Below, piece after piece: positions 10,922-20,151 of a stretch of 64,000 bases of DNA. A program made the position numbers and the translations under genes. Each line of letters begins with the position of its first letter. Positions within the stretch are counted from its first letter, which is position 1. Below the pieces are notes generated by a model, which made no database searches, had not been told where the DNA came from, and worked only from the letters and a program-made list of their open reading frames with translations. Source of the DNA: Spongiibacter thalassae (GTDB taxonomy: Bacteria > Pseudomonadota > Gammaproteobacteria > Pseudomonadales > Spongiibacteraceae); assembly GCF_012272835.1 (NCBI RefSeq), contig NZ_JAAWWK010000006.1, positions 124,001 through 188,000 of the forward strand, read 5' to 3'.

Positions 10922-11072
10922 CGTATTCTATAGCTTCGACATCATACTACGTCATTCGCTCCGGAAGGGCCTGACTAGTAAACCTGTTAATTTGTCACAT
11001 TGGAAATTATCATAGCGAACATTAGCGGCCGCTTAACGGGCCGCAAAACGATAAAAGGAACGCAGCTGCATC

Positions 11073-12041
11073 ATGAAATCAACATACAGCGCCACCGCCC
11101 AGCGTGTTATCGCTATGGAACGGGACGCCGTTGGCACCCTCGCCACGCGTATCGACGACGCCTTCGACAAGGCTTGCGAGCTGCTGCTCAATTGTCGCGG
11201 ACGGGTCGTGGTCACCGGCATGGGCAAATCTGGCCATATTGGCAACAAGATAGCCGCCACCCTCGCCAGTACCGGCACCCCCGCTTTTTTCGTGCACCCC
11301 GGTGAAGCCAGTCACGGCGACATGGGCATGATTACCGCCGGCGATGTAGTGATCGCACTGTCGAATTCCGGTTCTACGGCGGAGCTGGTCACCCTGATCC
11401 CACTACTCAAACTGCTGGCCGTGCCAGTGATTGCCCTGACCGGTAACCCAGCATCAGAGCTGGCCACCAGCGCCGACGTACACCTTGATGTGGGTGTCGA
11501 GGTCGAAGCCTGCCCACTCAATCTGGCCCCTACCTCAAGCACCACGGTTTCACTGGTCATGGGCGACGCCCTGGCCATTGCGCTGCTTGAAGCACGGGGC
11601 TTCACCGCCGATGACTTTGCCTTTTCCCACCCCGGCGGCGCACTGGGCCGCCGCCTGCTGTTAAAGATCGACGGCATTATGCACACCGGCGACGCCATTC
11701 CCCGGGTCGACGTCGGCTGTACACTGAGCACCGCACTGCTGGAAATGAGCAGCAAGGCACTGGGCATGACCACGGTACTCAATAGCGACGGCAGCCTGGC
11801 CGGCATCTTTACCGACGGCGATCTGCGCCGCGCGATAGATCGTGGCGTAGACATCCATCGCGCAGGTATTGACGAGGTGATGACCCGCAACTGCCGCACC
11901 GTTAAACCTGGCATGATGGCCGCCGAGGCCCTGCGCATAATGGAAGACAATAAAATCACCGTGCTCGTCGCGCTGGACAACGACGGCAAACCGGTGGGTG
12001 TTGTCCACACCCACGACCTGTTGAAAGCGGGAGTTGCCTGA
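11073..12041 (+). CDS. kdsD: Arabinose-5-phosphate isomerase
   Basis: Converts ribulose 5-phosphate to arabinose 5-phosphate, the first step towards Kdo of lipopolysaccharide. The 322 residues contain an SIS sugar-isomerase domain (about 30-175, with VVVTGMGKSGHIGNKIAATL and SNSGSTAEL) and a C-terminal pair of CBS domains (about 200-320). It opens the kdsD-kdsC-lptC-lptA-lptB line, with three bases before kdsC. The promoter must lie in the 194-bp region shared with mlaC; a TATCAT box near 11010 is a candidate -10 with a poor -35. Confidence 0.95.
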   Translation: MKSTYSATAQRVIAMERDAVGTLATRIDDAFDKACELLLNCRGRVVVTGMGKSGHIGNKIAATLASTGTPAFFVHPGEASHGDMGMITAGDVVIALSNSGSTAELVTLIPLLKLLAVPVIALTGNPASELATSADVHLDVGVEVEACPLNLAPTSSTTVSLVMGDALAIALLEARGFTADDFAFSHPGGALGRRLLLKIDGIMHTGDAIPRVDVGCTLSTALLEMSSKALGMTTVLNSDGSLAGIFTDGDLRRAIDRGVDIHRAGIDEVMTRNCRTVKPGMMAAEALRIMEDNKITVLVALDNDGKPVGVVHTHDLLKAGVA

Positions 12042-12044
12042 GCC

Positions 12045-12566
12045 ATGCAAACCGTTATTGAAAAAGCACGGCACATCACCCTGCTCGCGATGGACGTAGA
12101 CGGCGTTCTCACCGACGGCAGCCTGTATTTCGGCAACAGTGGCGAAGAAATGAAGGCCTTCAGCATTCTCGACGGCTTGGGTATCAAGCTGTTGCGGGAC
12201 GCTGGCATACGCCCAGCCCTCATTACCGGCCGCAGCTCCGACCTGCTGGCCCGCCGCGCCAAGGAGCTGAGCATCGACATTATTTACCAGGGACGGGAAG
12301 ACAAGGCCACCGCACTGGAAGAATTGCGCAGCGACCTGAAGCTAGACTATAGCGAAATTGCCTATGTCGGCGACGACCTTCCCGACCTCGGTGCCATCCG
12401 CGCCGCGGGACTCGGAATTACCGTGGCGAATGGCCATCACTTTGTTGCCCGCCACGCCGACTGGCAAACCCGCGCCAGCGGCGGCAAGGGCGCAGTGCGG
12501 GAAATTGCCGAACTCATTCTAATGGCACAGGGCCAGCTCAACGCGGCACTCGAGAGCTATCTCTGA
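12045..12566 (+). CDS. kdsC: 3-deoxy-D-manno-octulosonate-8-phosphate phosphatase
   Basis: HAD-superfamily phosphatase that removes phosphate from Kdo 8-phosphate. The 173-residue protein is a capless C0-type HAD: motif I is MDVDGVLTDG, motif II is the TGR segment (ITGRSSDLLARRA), and motif IV is YVGDDLPDLGAI. KdsC works as a tetramer. It lies between kdsD and lptC with gaps of three and two bases, so translation is probably coupled. Confidence 0.95.
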   Translation: MQTVIEKARHITLLAMDVDGVLTDGSLYFGNSGEEMKAFSILDGLGIKLLRDAGIRPALITGRSSDLLARRAKELSIDIIYQGREDKATALEELRSDLKLDYSEIAYVGDDLPDLGAIRAAGLGITVANGHHFVARHADWQTRASGGKGAVREIAELILMAQGQLNAALESYL

Positions 12567-12568
12567 TT

Positions 12569-13141
12569 ATGGCAGCGCCCGGCTTTCGCATTACTGTGTC
12601 GTCGATTTTCTCGGTGCTGGCTGCCATCGCTGGCACGGTCATCTACCTGACCCAGTTCAGCGAAAGCGGCAAGCTCAGCCTCGCCGAGCGCTTTGACCCA
12701 AAACCCGATGTCGATTCTTACCTGGAAAATATCGAGGGACTGAAATACCGACCCGACGGCAGCGTTGCCTATCGCTGGCAAGCTCGCAGCGCCGAGCGCA
12801 TGACGCTGAACGGCGAAGTCGTGCTGCACTCCCCCAACTACATCGGCAATATCGGTGCGCAGCGCCCGTGGACGGCCAAGGCAAACAACGGCAGACTGTC
12901 CCGCGATGGCCAGCAACTGGACCTGAGCGATAATGTCGTGGTCAAGGACCTGATCCGCGAAGCCGAAATTCGCACTGAAGCCCTGAGCATCGACCTCCAA
13001 CGCAGCCTGGTCAGCACCGATCAGGCACTCAGCCTGAATTTACGTAACGGCACCACCCAGTCCGTCGGCATGACCGCCGACCTTGCCAATGAACGTATTG
13101 AACTGCTAGACCAAGTCAAAGGACACTATGAGCCATTATAA
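12569..13141 (+). CDS. lptC: LPS export protein LptC
   Basis: Bitopic inner-membrane protein of the Lpt bridge that takes LPS from LptB2FG and passes it to LptA. One N-terminal membrane helix (about residues 8-27, ITVSSIFSVLAAIAGTVIYL) is followed by a periplasmic beta-jellyroll: YLENIEGLKYRPDGSVAYRW, LHSPN, LDLSDNVVVKDL. The 190-residue length is normal. Its end overlaps lptA by 14 bases. LptF and LptG are not in the window, as is usual. Confidence 0.93.
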   Translation: MAAPGFRITVSSIFSVLAAIAGTVIYLTQFSESGKLSLAERFDPKPDVDSYLENIEGLKYRPDGSVAYRWQARSAERMTLNGEVVLHSPNYIGNIGAQRPWTAKANNGRLSRDGQQLDLSDNVVVKDLIREAEIRTEALSIDLQRSLVSTDQALSLNLRNGTTQSVGMTADLANERIELLDQVKGHYEPL

Positions 13142-13709
13142 ATACGCCAGCGGTCTGCTACTGGGCCTTTTGCTGAGTGCCAACAGCCTCGGCCTGCCAG
13201 AGGATCGGCGCCAGGCCATCAACCTCAGTTCAGACAAAGCGACCTATGAGAACAATCGCGGCATCTACACTGGCAATGTCAACATGTCCCAGGGCAGCCT
13301 GAAGATAAAGGCCGACAAGCTGATTATCGTCGAGTCTGACCGGCGAGTGGAAAAGGTCATTGCCGAAGGCAGCCCCGCGCACTTTGAACAGCAACCACGG
13401 AGCGACGAAGGCGTGGTAGTAGCCAGCGCGCAGCTGATTGAATACAGCCTCGGCGACGAGGAAATCCTGCTTCAGCGGGACGCAACCATACGCCATCAAG
13501 GCTCCAAAATCAGTGGCGACCGCATCGTGTACAGCGGCCGCAAGCAGATGGTTATCGCCGATGGCGGCAGTCGCGCTCTCAATGGTCGCGTGCAGATGAC
13601 CCTGCAACCGCAAAGCAACCCCGAGGATACCCAGCAACCTGAAGCCCCCTCCGACCAAGCCAGCGAAGCCCCCGCCTCCAAGGCTGAAACGACGGAGCCA
13701 ACGCCCTGA
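13128..13709 (+). CDS. lptA: LPS export periplasmic protein LptA
   Basis: Periplasmic bridge protein that oligomerises into a beta-jellyroll filament carrying LPS to LptDE. It has a signal peptide (about residues 1-22), the OstA/LptA domain with [33 protein letters not shown] and a repeated strand pattern, and an unstructured proline/glutamate-rich tail after about residue 160. It overlaps lptC by 14 bases and touches lptB by one (TGATG). In E. coli the lptAB promoter responds to sigma-E; none is visible inside lptC here. Confidence 0.93.
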   Translation: MSHYKYASGLLLGLLLSANSLGLPEDRRQAINLSSDKATYENNRGIYTGNVNMSQGSLKIKADKLIIVESDRRVEKVIAEGSPAHFEQQPRSDEGVVVASAQLIEYSLGDEEILLQRDATIRHQGSKISGDRIVYSGRKQMVIADGGSRALNGRVQMTLQPQSNPEDTQQPEAPSDQASEAPASKAETTEPTP

Positions 13710-14434
13710 TGCCAGTACTTCAAGCCAGTAATCTCGCCAAGGCTTACAAGGGCCGCGAGGTCATCAAAGATGTTTCACTGACCATCAGCAGCGGCGAAAT
13801 CGTCGGCCTGCTCGGGCCCAACGGGGCCGGTAAAACCACCTGCTTTTATATGATTGTGGGCATCGTCAACGCTGACCGGGGTCGCATTATGCTCGACGAC
13901 CGCGACTTGACCAGCCTGTCTATTCAGGGCCGAGCCAAGCACGGCGTCGGCTACCTGCCCCAAGAGGCATCGATCTTTCGCAAGCTTAGCGTGGCCGACA
14001 ATATCATGGCCATTCTGGAAACCCGCCGCGACCTGAACCGCAAGCAGCGCCGGGAAAAGCTCGACGGGCTGCTACAGGAATTCCACATTACCCATATCCG
14101 CGATTCCCAGGGTATGGCCCTCTCCGGCGGGGAGCGCCGCCGGGTAGAAATCGCCCGGGCTCTGGCCACCGAGCCAAGCTTTATTCTACTGGACGAGCCC
14201 TTTGCGGGTGTTGACCCTATCTCCGTCAACGACATCCAGCAGATCATCCGCCACCTTCAGGCGCGAGGGATCGGCGTGTTAATCACTGACCACAACGTGC
14301 GCGAAACCCTGGACATCTGCGAAAAAGCCTACATCGTTGGTGAAGGGCGTATTGTTGCCGAGGGCAACGCCGAATCGGTGTTGAACAGCCAGATCGTGCG
14401 TGACATCTATCTGGGTGACAAATTCACACTCTAA
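13709..14434 (+). CDS. lptB: LPS export ABC transporter ATPase LptB
   Basis: ATPase that powers LPS extraction by LptB2FG at the inner membrane. The 241 residues hold Walker A GPNGAGKT (36-43), the Q-loop in [12 protein letters not shown], signature [15 protein letters not shown], Walker [14 protein letters not shown] and the H-loop [11 protein letters not shown]. The sequence is typical LptB, distinct from LivF-type ATPases by the YLPQE and GVDP motifs. rpoN follows after 151 bp with its own promoter. Confidence 0.96.
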   Translation: MPVLQASNLAKAYKGREVIKDVSLTISSGEIVGLLGPNGAGKTTCFYMIVGIVNADRGRIMLDDRDLTSLSIQGRAKHGVGYLPQEASIFRKLSVADNIMAILETRRDLNRKQRREKLDGLLQEFHITHIRDSQGMALSGGERRRVEIARALATEPSFILLDEPFAGVDPISVNDIQQIIRHLQARGIGVLITDHNVRETLDICEKAYIVGEGRIVAEGNAESVLNSQIVRDIYLGDKFTL

Positions 14435-14481
14435 ACCTCAATTGATTAAAAAATCGGCACAGCAATTGCAGTGCGAAAGTA

Positions 14482-14510
14482 TTGCAGCCAATTGCTGGCG
14501 GGACTACACT
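14482..14510 (+). promoter_or_regulatory. Predicted sigma-70 promoter of rpoN
   Basis: TTGCAG (14482-14487), a 17-bp spacer and TACACT (14505-14510), 75 bp upstream of the rpoN ATG. A GCGCC/GGCGC hairpin follows in the leader near 14526-14542. Prediction only. Confidence 0.5.
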
Positions 14511-14585
14511 GAGACGGACGCCCCGCGCCAAACATCGGCGCAAGGGAACATCCTCCTAGCACGCTTGCTGTAGAAGTCACTGCCT

Positions 14586-16085
14586 ATGAAACAATCGCTT
14601 CAGCTAAAAGTCGGTCAACAACTGACAATGACACCCCAGCTGCAACAGGCGATCCGTTTACTTCAACTTTCCACCCTGGATCTCCAGCAGGAAATCCAGT
14701 CTGCACTGGACTCAAACCCCCTGCTTGAAGTAGAGGAAGACGGCACCGCCGTCGATGCCGACAGCTCACTGCCCAGCAACAGCCAGAGCGCCGAAGCGCC
14801 GAACAAGACAGAGACCGAGACAGAGGTCGAGCCTAAAAGCGCCGACACCGACAGCGATTGGGCGGAACGCAACGACATTCCCGAAGACTTGCCCGTAGAC
14901 AGCCAGTGGGACGACGTCTTCCAGAGCGCCCCCAGCACCTCCGGCAGTGGCAGTGGCGGCGAAGACAGTGACTACAACAACGACTATCGCCACGGCAGCT
15001 CCGACTCCCTGCAGGATCATCTGCGATGGCAGCTCAACCTGAGCCGCTTGTCAGATATAGACCGTCTGATCGCCGATGCCATCATAGACGCGATCAATGA
15101 AAAAGGCCGGCTCACCGTCAGCCCGGAAGACCTGGTCAGCGCCTTTGACGATGACAATGTCGAAATCGAAGAAGTGATGGCGGTTCTCCACCTGATCCAG
15201 CAGTTCGACCCACCGGGCGTCGGCGGTCAGGATTTACAGGAGTGCCTGTTGATCCAGCTTCGCCAATTGCCCCCGGACACCCCCTTCCTCAGCGAAAGCA
15301 TACAAATTGTCAGCCAGCACATGGCTCAATTGGGCAACCGCGACTACAATCAAATTATGCGCCGCTGCCGACTTAAGGAAGAGCAGCTGCGCGATGTACT
15401 GCAACTGATACAAACCCTGAACCCAACCCCCGGGGACTCGATTGGCAGCGACGAAACAGAATACGTGGTCCCCGATGTTTTCGTTTCAAAGCGCGAAGGC
15501 CGCTGGCTGGTGGAGCTCAACCCCGACATCGCACCCAAAATTCAGATTAACGCCGGTTACGCCGCCCTCGCCCGACGTGGCAGCAATACCAGCGACAATG
15601 ACTATATTCGCGACAATCTGCAGGAAGCCCGCTGGTTTATCAAAAGCCTGCAGAGCCGGAACGAAACATTAATGAAGGTGGCCACCAAAATTGTCGAGTA
15701 TCAGCGCGGCTTCCTTGAGTACGGTGACGAGGCGATGAAGCCGCTCGTGCTGCACGACATCGCCGACGCGGTGGGCATGCACGAATCCACCATCTCGCGG
15801 GTAACCACCCAGAAATATATGCATACGCCACGGGGCATCTTTGAGCTGAAATACTTCTTTTCCAGCCACGTGTCCACCGACACCGGCGGCGAGTGCTCGT
15901 CTACGGCCATTCGCGCTCTGATTAAAAAACTGGTGGCCGCGGAAAATCCGCGCAAGCCATTGAGCGACAGCAAAATCACTGAATTACTCGCCGAGCAGGG
16001 TATCAAGGTTGCCCGGCGCACCATTGCAAAGTATCGGGAATCTCTGGTCATTCCGCCATCGAACGAGCGGAAGCGGCTGGTTTAG
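14586..16085 (+). CDS. rpoN: RNA polymerase sigma-54 factor
   Basis: Sigma-54, used with AAA+ activators for nitrogen, motility and other regulons. The 499 residues show region I (1-50, glutamine/leucine-rich [18 protein letters not shown]), an acidic region II (about 50-130), the core-binding domain, a helix-turn-helix ([14 protein letters not shown]) and the RpoN box near residues 476-485, reading [10 protein letters not shown] with Ile in place of the usual Val. It is followed by hpf, ptsN, rapZ and ptsO in the classic rpoN cluster order. Confidence 0.97.
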   Translation: MKQSLQLKVGQQLTMTPQLQQAIRLLQLSTLDLQQEIQSALDSNPLLEVEEDGTAVDADSSLPSNSQSAEAPNKTETETEVEPKSADTDSDWAERNDIPEDLPVDSQWDDVFQSAPSTSGSGSGGEDSDYNNDYRHGSSDSLQDHLRWQLNLSRLSDIDRLIADAIIDAINEKGRLTVSPEDLVSAFDDDNVEIEEVMAVLHLIQQFDPPGVGGQDLQECLLIQLRQLPPDTPFLSESIQIVSQHMAQLGNRDYNQIMRRCRLKEEQLRDVLQLIQTLNPTPGDSIGSDETEYVVPDVFVSKREGRWLVELNPDIAPKIQINAGYAALARRGSNTSDNDYIRDNLQEARWFIKSLQSRNETLMKVATKIVEYQRGFLEYGDEAMKPLVLHDIADAVGMHESTISRVTTQKYMHTPRGIFELKYFFSSHVSTDTGGECSSTAIRALIKKLVAAENPRKPLSDSKITELLAEQGIKVARRTIAKYRESLVIPPSNERKRLV

Positions 16086-16160
16086 GGATCGCGCGGTCGC
16101 GCGGTCGTACACAACGCGCCGGGAGGCGCCGGATGTTTCTCAGCAATGAAGGAGCAAGAT

Positions 16161-16448
16161 ATGCAAATAACTGTCAGTGGTCACCATGTAGAGGTTACTC
16201 CGGCACTACGGGATTACGTGAACAATAAACTTGCCAAACTGCAGCGACATTTCGACAATATCACCAATACCGATGTTACCCTCACGGTAGAAAAGCTCAG
16301 ACAAAAAGCGGAAGCTACCGTTCATGTGGCAGGGGCCGATCTTTTTGCCACCTGCGAGTCAGAAGACATGTATGCGGCAATTGACAGCCTGACTGACAAA
16401 CTCGACCGACAGCTTATCAAACACAAGGAAAAAAACCTGGGGCGCTAG
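16161..16448 (+). CDS. hpf: Ribosome hibernation promoting factor, short form
   Basis: Binds the 30S decoding channel and helps form 100S dimers in stationary phase. At 95 residues this is the short HPF with one S30AE domain: MQITVSGHHVEVTPALRDYV, then the pattern KLAKLQRHFDNIT and the C-terminal DRQLIKHKEK. The ATG at 16161 has AAGGAG seven bases upstream; an ATG five codons earlier (16146) has no site. A GCGCC-GGGA-GGCGC hairpin lies just upstream (about 16115-16128). Confidence 0.93.
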   Translation: MQITVSGHHVEVTPALRDYVNNKLAKLQRHFDNITNTDVTLTVEKLRQKAEATVHVAGADLFATCESEDMYAAIDSLTDKLDRQLIKHKEKNLGR

Positions 16449-16496
16449 TCGCCCCGGCCAGTTTCCGGACACTCTCAACCCGGACCCAATCCGACA

Positions 16497-16949
16497 ATGA
16501 CATTAGACTCAATACTCAGCCCTGGACGTACCCATTGCGGTACGTCCGTTACCAGCAAAAAACGCCTGCTCGAACAGCTTGCCCAATTCCTCAGCGAGGA
16601 CGACAGTCGGTTTAACCCCGACCAGCTGTTCAACGACCTGCTGGCCCGGGAAAGACTGGGCAGCACCGGTATCGGCCACGGCGTGGCAATTCCCCATTGC
16701 CGCAGCGAGCAGTGCACCGAAATCACCGGAATACTGCTGAAACTCACCGAAGCGATCGATTTCGAAGCGATTGACGACCAACCCGTGGACCTCGTTTTTG
16801 CATTGATTGTGCCGGCGGAAGCCCACGACGAACACATCAAGGTGCTCGCCGCCCTCGCCACGGCATTTAACAACGAGAGTTTCCGCCAGGCGCTGCGCAG
16901 CAGTCAGGACGACAGCACCCTGTATCAACGGGCCATCCAAAACCAGTAA
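16497..16949 (+). CDS. ptsN: Nitrogen PTS EIIA component
   Basis: EIIA-Ntr, end point of the regulatory nitrogen phosphotransferase chain (PtsP to NPr to EIIA-Ntr), which controls potassium transport and other processes by protein contacts. The 150-residue PTS_EIIA type-2 domain includes GIGHGVAIPHCR, with the phosphorylated histidine at residue 67. It lies in the rpoN-hpf-ptsN-rapZ-ptsO group, 13 bp before rapZ. PtsP (EI-Ntr) is not in the window. Confidence 0.95.
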   Translation: MTLDSILSPGRTHCGTSVTSKKRLLEQLAQFLSEDDSRFNPDQLFNDLLARERLGSTGIGHGVAIPHCRSEQCTEITGILLKLTEAIDFEAIDDQPVDLVFALIVPAEAHDEHIKVLAALATAFNNESFRQALRSSQDDSTLYQRAIQNQ

Positions 16950-16962
16950 CAAAGGGGCGACA

Positions 16963-17817
16963 ATGCAGCTCATCATTCTCAGTGGTCGATCCGGTTCGGG
17001 TAAAAGTACCGCCCTGCACCAACTGGAAGATGAGGGCTTTTACGCCATCGACAACCTGCCAGTGGCCATGCTGCCACAGCTGGTGCGCGAACTGTTGCAA
17101 AGCCCGCTGAAGCTGCATAAGAAAGTGGCGGTTTGTATCGACGCCCGCAATTCCCCTGATGAGCTATCCCGCTTTCAGGCCCTGTGCGAACAGGTACGGG
17201 AACACGCCACCCTGAGGATTATTTTTCTCGACGCCAACAACGACAAGCTCATCAAGCGCTTCAGTGAAACCCGGCGGCGTCACCCCCTGAGCAACGAATC
17301 ACTGCCGTTGAGCGATGCCATTCGACTCGAACGGCTTCTGCTGGAACCCATCCTGCTTGAGGCCTCACTGACCATCGATAGCAGCGATATGACCGTGCAC
17401 GATCTGCGCGCCTGTATCCGCGACCGAGTGCTCGGTGTCGATGCCAACCGACTGGCGGTACAACTGAAATCCTTTGGCTTTAAGCGTGGCCTGCCCATCG
17501 ACGCCGACACGGTATTTGATCTGCGCATGCTACCCAACCCCCACTGGCACGAAGATCTGCGCAGCTTCACCGGGCGCGACGAGCCAGTGCGGGAATTTCT
17601 CGACCAACAACCTCCGGTACAAAAGATGTACGACGATATTCTTGGCTTTTTACGCCATTGGATACCGGAGATCGAAGCCAGTAATCGCAGCTACTTCACA
17701 GTTGCCATCGGTTGCACCGGCGGACAACATCGCTCAGTATATATGGTCGAAAAACTCGGCGAGGCCCTGCTTGATCTATCTCCGTCCCTGCAAGTCCGCC
17801 ACCGCGAACTCCAGTAA
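16963..17817 (+). CDS. rapZ: RNase adapter protein RapZ
   Basis: In E. coli, RapZ binds the sRNA GlmZ and delivers it to RNase E, tuning glucosamine-6-phosphate synthesis. The 284-residue product has P-loop GRSGSGKST at residues 8-16, FYAIDNLPV, a central RRRHPL segment, and the C-terminal domain with [17 protein letters not shown]. The ATG at 16963 follows the ptsN stop closely; a reading from 16807 would run inside ptsN in another frame and is rejected. Confidence 0.95.
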   Translation: MQLIILSGRSGSGKSTALHQLEDEGFYAIDNLPVAMLPQLVRELLQSPLKLHKKVAVCIDARNSPDELSRFQALCEQVREHATLRIIFLDANNDKLIKRFSETRRRHPLSNESLPLSDAIRLERLLLEPILLEASLTIDSSDMTVHDLRACIRDRVLGVDANRLAVQLKSFGFKRGLPIDADTVFDLRMLPNPHWHEDLRSFTGRDEPVREFLDQQPPVQKMYDDILGFLRHWIPEIEASNRSYFTVAIGCTGGQHRSVYMVEKLGEALLDLSPSLQVRHRELQ

Positions 17818-17839
17818 AGGGCCGTCCTGAGAACTACCC

Positions 17840-18109
17840 ATGCTAGAACAAAAAATAACCATTATTAATAAACTCGGACTGCACGCCCGTGCAGCGTCAA
17901 AGTTCGTTGCCACCACGGGTGCCTTCGCCGCGACCATTGAAGTGGGCGTGGGCGACAGGTTTGTTGATGGCAAAAGCATTATGGCGGTCATGATGCTCGC
18001 CGCCAGCAAGGGCACCGAACTGCACCTGCGCTGCGCTGGCGACGACGCTGAAGCCGCTATGAACGCGATTGTCACGCTGATTAACAATCGCTTTGACGAA
18101 GCGGAATAA
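17840..18109 (+). CDS. ptsO: Nitrogen PTS phosphocarrier protein NPr
   Basis: HPr-like phosphocarrier that passes phosphate from PtsP to PtsN. The 89 residues have the active site [10 protein letters not shown] with His15, and a regulatory-site region [16 protein letters not shown]. No sugar PTS genes are nearby, which fits a purely regulatory chain. It closes the rpoN group; mgtE then has its own promoter. Confidence 0.95.
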   Translation: MLEQKITIINKLGLHARAASKFVATTGAFAATIEVGVGDRFVDGKSIMAVMMLAASKGTELHLRCAGDDAEAAMNAIVTLINNRFDEAE

Positions 18110-18143
18110 ATCGTTCTTTTATCACCATTTTTTCTCTGGGCAA

Positions 18144-18172
18144 TTGTTGCGGGCCGCGGATTAAAGGATAAT
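18144..18172 (+). promoter_or_regulatory. Predicted sigma-70 promoter of mgtE
   Basis: TTGTTG (18144-18149), a 17-bp spacer and GATAAT (18167-18172), about 62 bp upstream of the mgtE ATG. The leader is too short to hold a known magnesium riboswitch. Confidence 0.5.
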
Positions 18173-18234
18173 TCTCCCGGACAGAGCGTTCCTGCATTTC
18201 CGCCAGTGAGCGCGACCGCTACCCAGGGAATGTT

Positions 18235-19593
18235 ATGGCCCAGTCGGCAGACAAGCATGAAACAGAGAGCCGCCTAGAGACCCTTAACGAAGCTCTCGGC
18301 TCCGGCGCGTTTCTGCAAATTCGCCGTATGCTCAACGGCCTTCCCCCCGTCGATGCCGCCCACCTGATTGAATCCACCCCGCAGAAAATCCGCGGCGTGC
18401 TCTGGCAGCTGGTCGATATTGAGAACGAGGGGGATATTCTCCAGCACCTGAACGACGAGGTGCAAAGCCAGTTCCTCAGTCAAATGGACGCCGAGGAAGT
18501 AGCGGCCATCACTGAAGGGCTGGAAGCGGACGATATCGCCGATATTCTCCAGCAGCTACCCGACCGGGTCATTCGCGAAGTACTCGACTCGATGGACCAC
18601 CAGGACCGGGTGCGCATCGAGCATGTGCTTTCCTTTGACGAGGACACTGCCGGCGGTCTGATGAACACCGACACCATCACGGTGCGGCCCAACATCACCC
18701 TGGATGTCGCCATGCGCTACCTGCGCCGCCACGAAGAGCTGCCGGAAATGACCGACAGCCTGCTGGTGGTCAACCGCAACGACCAGTTCATCGGTGTCTT
18801 GTCGCTGCGCAAACTACTGGTGTCTGACCCCAGCGTTACCGTGCGGGAAATAATGGATACCGAGGTGGAGCCGATCCCCGCCAATATGTCCACCCGGGAA
18901 GTTGCCCAACTGTTCGAACGCCGCGACTGGGTATCGGCCCCGGTGGTCGATGAAAATCACTACCTGCTCGGCCGAATCACCATCGATGACGTCGTCGACG
19001 TTATCCGCGAAGAGTCCGACCATTCACTGATGAGCATGGCTGGTCTGGACGAGGACGAAGACACCTTCGCCTCGGTGTTTACCACGGCCCCCCGGCGCGC
19101 GATCTGGCTGGGCATCAATTTGCTCACCGCATTTATCGCCTCAGCGGTCATCAACCTGTTCGAAGGCACCATTGAAAAGGTCGTCGCCCTGGCCGTGTTG
19201 ATGCCTATCGTTGCCAGCATGGGTGGTGTCGCCGGCACCCAGACCCTGACCGTGGTTATCCGTGGCATGGCCCTCGGCCATATCAGCCGCAATAACAGTC
19301 GCTGGCTGATTAATCGCGAGGTCCTGGTCGGATTGATGAACGGCGTCCTGTGGGCGGTCATCGTCGCAGCAGCGGCGAGCTACTGGTTTGACGATTACAT
19401 TATCGGCGGGGTCATTGCCGCCGCGATGGTGATTAACCTGATTACCGCTTCGCTGGCCGGGGCGGTGCTGCCGCTGATCCTCAAAGCGCTGAAAATTGAT
19501 CCGGCCCTAGCCGGTGGCGTGGTCTTGACCACCGTCACCGACGTTGTCGGGTTCATGTCCTTTCTCGGATTGGCGACCTATTTTTATCGCTGA
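18235..19593 (+). CDS. mgtE: Magnesium transporter MgtE
   Basis: Mg2+-gated magnesium channel of the inner membrane. The 452 residues show the family layout: MgtE N domain (about 20-130, with DIADILQQLPDRVIREVLDSM), two CBS domains (about 135-255), a plug helix and five membrane helices (about 280-450), including the pore region with PIVASMGGVAGTQTL. The ATG at 18235 is preceded by AGGGAA. It precedes darP by 23 bases and may be cotranscribed with it. Confidence 0.96.
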   Translation: MAQSADKHETESRLETLNEALGSGAFLQIRRMLNGLPPVDAAHLIESTPQKIRGVLWQLVDIENEGDILQHLNDEVQSQFLSQMDAEEVAAITEGLEADDIADILQQLPDRVIREVLDSMDHQDRVRIEHVLSFDEDTAGGLMNTDTITVRPNITLDVAMRYLRRHEELPEMTDSLLVVNRNDQFIGVLSLRKLLVSDPSVTVREIMDTEVEPIPANMSTREVAQLFERRDWVSAPVVDENHYLLGRITIDDVVDVIREESDHSLMSMAGLDEDEDTFASVFTTAPRRAIWLGINLLTAFIASAVINLFEGTIEKVVALAVLMPIVASMGGVAGTQTLTVVIRGMALGHISRNNSRWLINREVLVGLMNGVLWAVIVAAAASYWFDDYIIGGVIAAAMVINLITASLAGAVLPLILKALKIDPALAGGVVLTTVTDVVGFMSFLGLATYFYR

Positions 19594-19616
19594 CCCCACC
19601 TTATAGAGCATCTGCT

Positions 19617-20141
19617 GTGACTGATTTCGACGACTCGCAACGCCCCAGTAAAACCGCCCTGAAAAAGGAAATGCAGGCCCTGCAGGACCTCGGTGCGCAA
19701 CTGGTCAAGCTGAGTAATGCCGACCTGGCGAAAATGCCGATTACCGACCCCGACCTCGAAGAGGCGATCGCCACCGCCCGCCGAATCAAAAGTCACGAAG
19801 GTCTGCGACGGCAGATGCAATACATTGGCAAATTAATGCGCCTGATCGACAGCAGTGCCATTCAAGCGGCCCTGGAGGAACGCGAGCGCGGTCAGAAGGA
19901 TCTCGCCCGCCGCTTTCATGAACTGGAAGGGCTGCGCGACCGCCTGCTCGAGGGCGGCGTGCCCGCCATTACCGAGGCCATGGAACGCTTTCCCGATGCC
20001 GACCGCCAGCGTCTGCGTCAGCTGTTACTGCAAGCAGAAAAGGAAAAAGCCGCGCAAAAGCCCCCCGCCGCAGCGCGCAAGCTGTTTCGGTATTTACGGG
20101 AATTGCAGGAAATTGCCAACGCCAACGAGGTCAACCGCTAG
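19617..20141 (+). CDS. darP: Ribosome-associated protein DarP/YjgA (DUF615)
   Basis: DUF615 protein; in E. coli it joins late 50S assembly and contacts 23S rRNA. The 174 residues carry the family core: RRQMQYIGKLMR, FHELEGLRDRLLEGG, FPDADRQRLRQL and the C-terminal ARKLFRYLRELQE. The start is GTG at 19617 with a weak ribosome site. In Pseudomonas the gene lies next to pmbA and tldD; here it directly faces yhdP with a 10-bp convergent gap, so pmbA, tldD and the nitrilase-like gene are missing from this place. Confidence 0.9.
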   Translation: MTDFDDSQRPSKTALKKEMQALQDLGAQLVKLSNADLAKMPITDPDLEEAIATARRIKSHEGLRRQMQYIGKLMRLIDSSAIQAALEERERGQKDLARRFHELEGLRDRLLEGGVPAITEAMERFPDADRQRLRQLLLQAEKEKAAQKPPAAARKLFRYLRELQEIANANEVNR

Positions 20142-20151
20142 CCAACTCACT

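Noticed and set aside
16086-16145. Short direct repeat CGCGCGGT and a GGGA-loop hairpin between rpoN and hpf
   Set aside because: The repeat is only two copies of about eight bases and the hairpin has a 5-bp stem and no T-run; not enough to call a terminator or element.
18173-18234. Possible magnesium riboswitch before mgtE
   Set aside because: The leader is about 60 bases and lacks the helices of the ykoK or mgtA classes.
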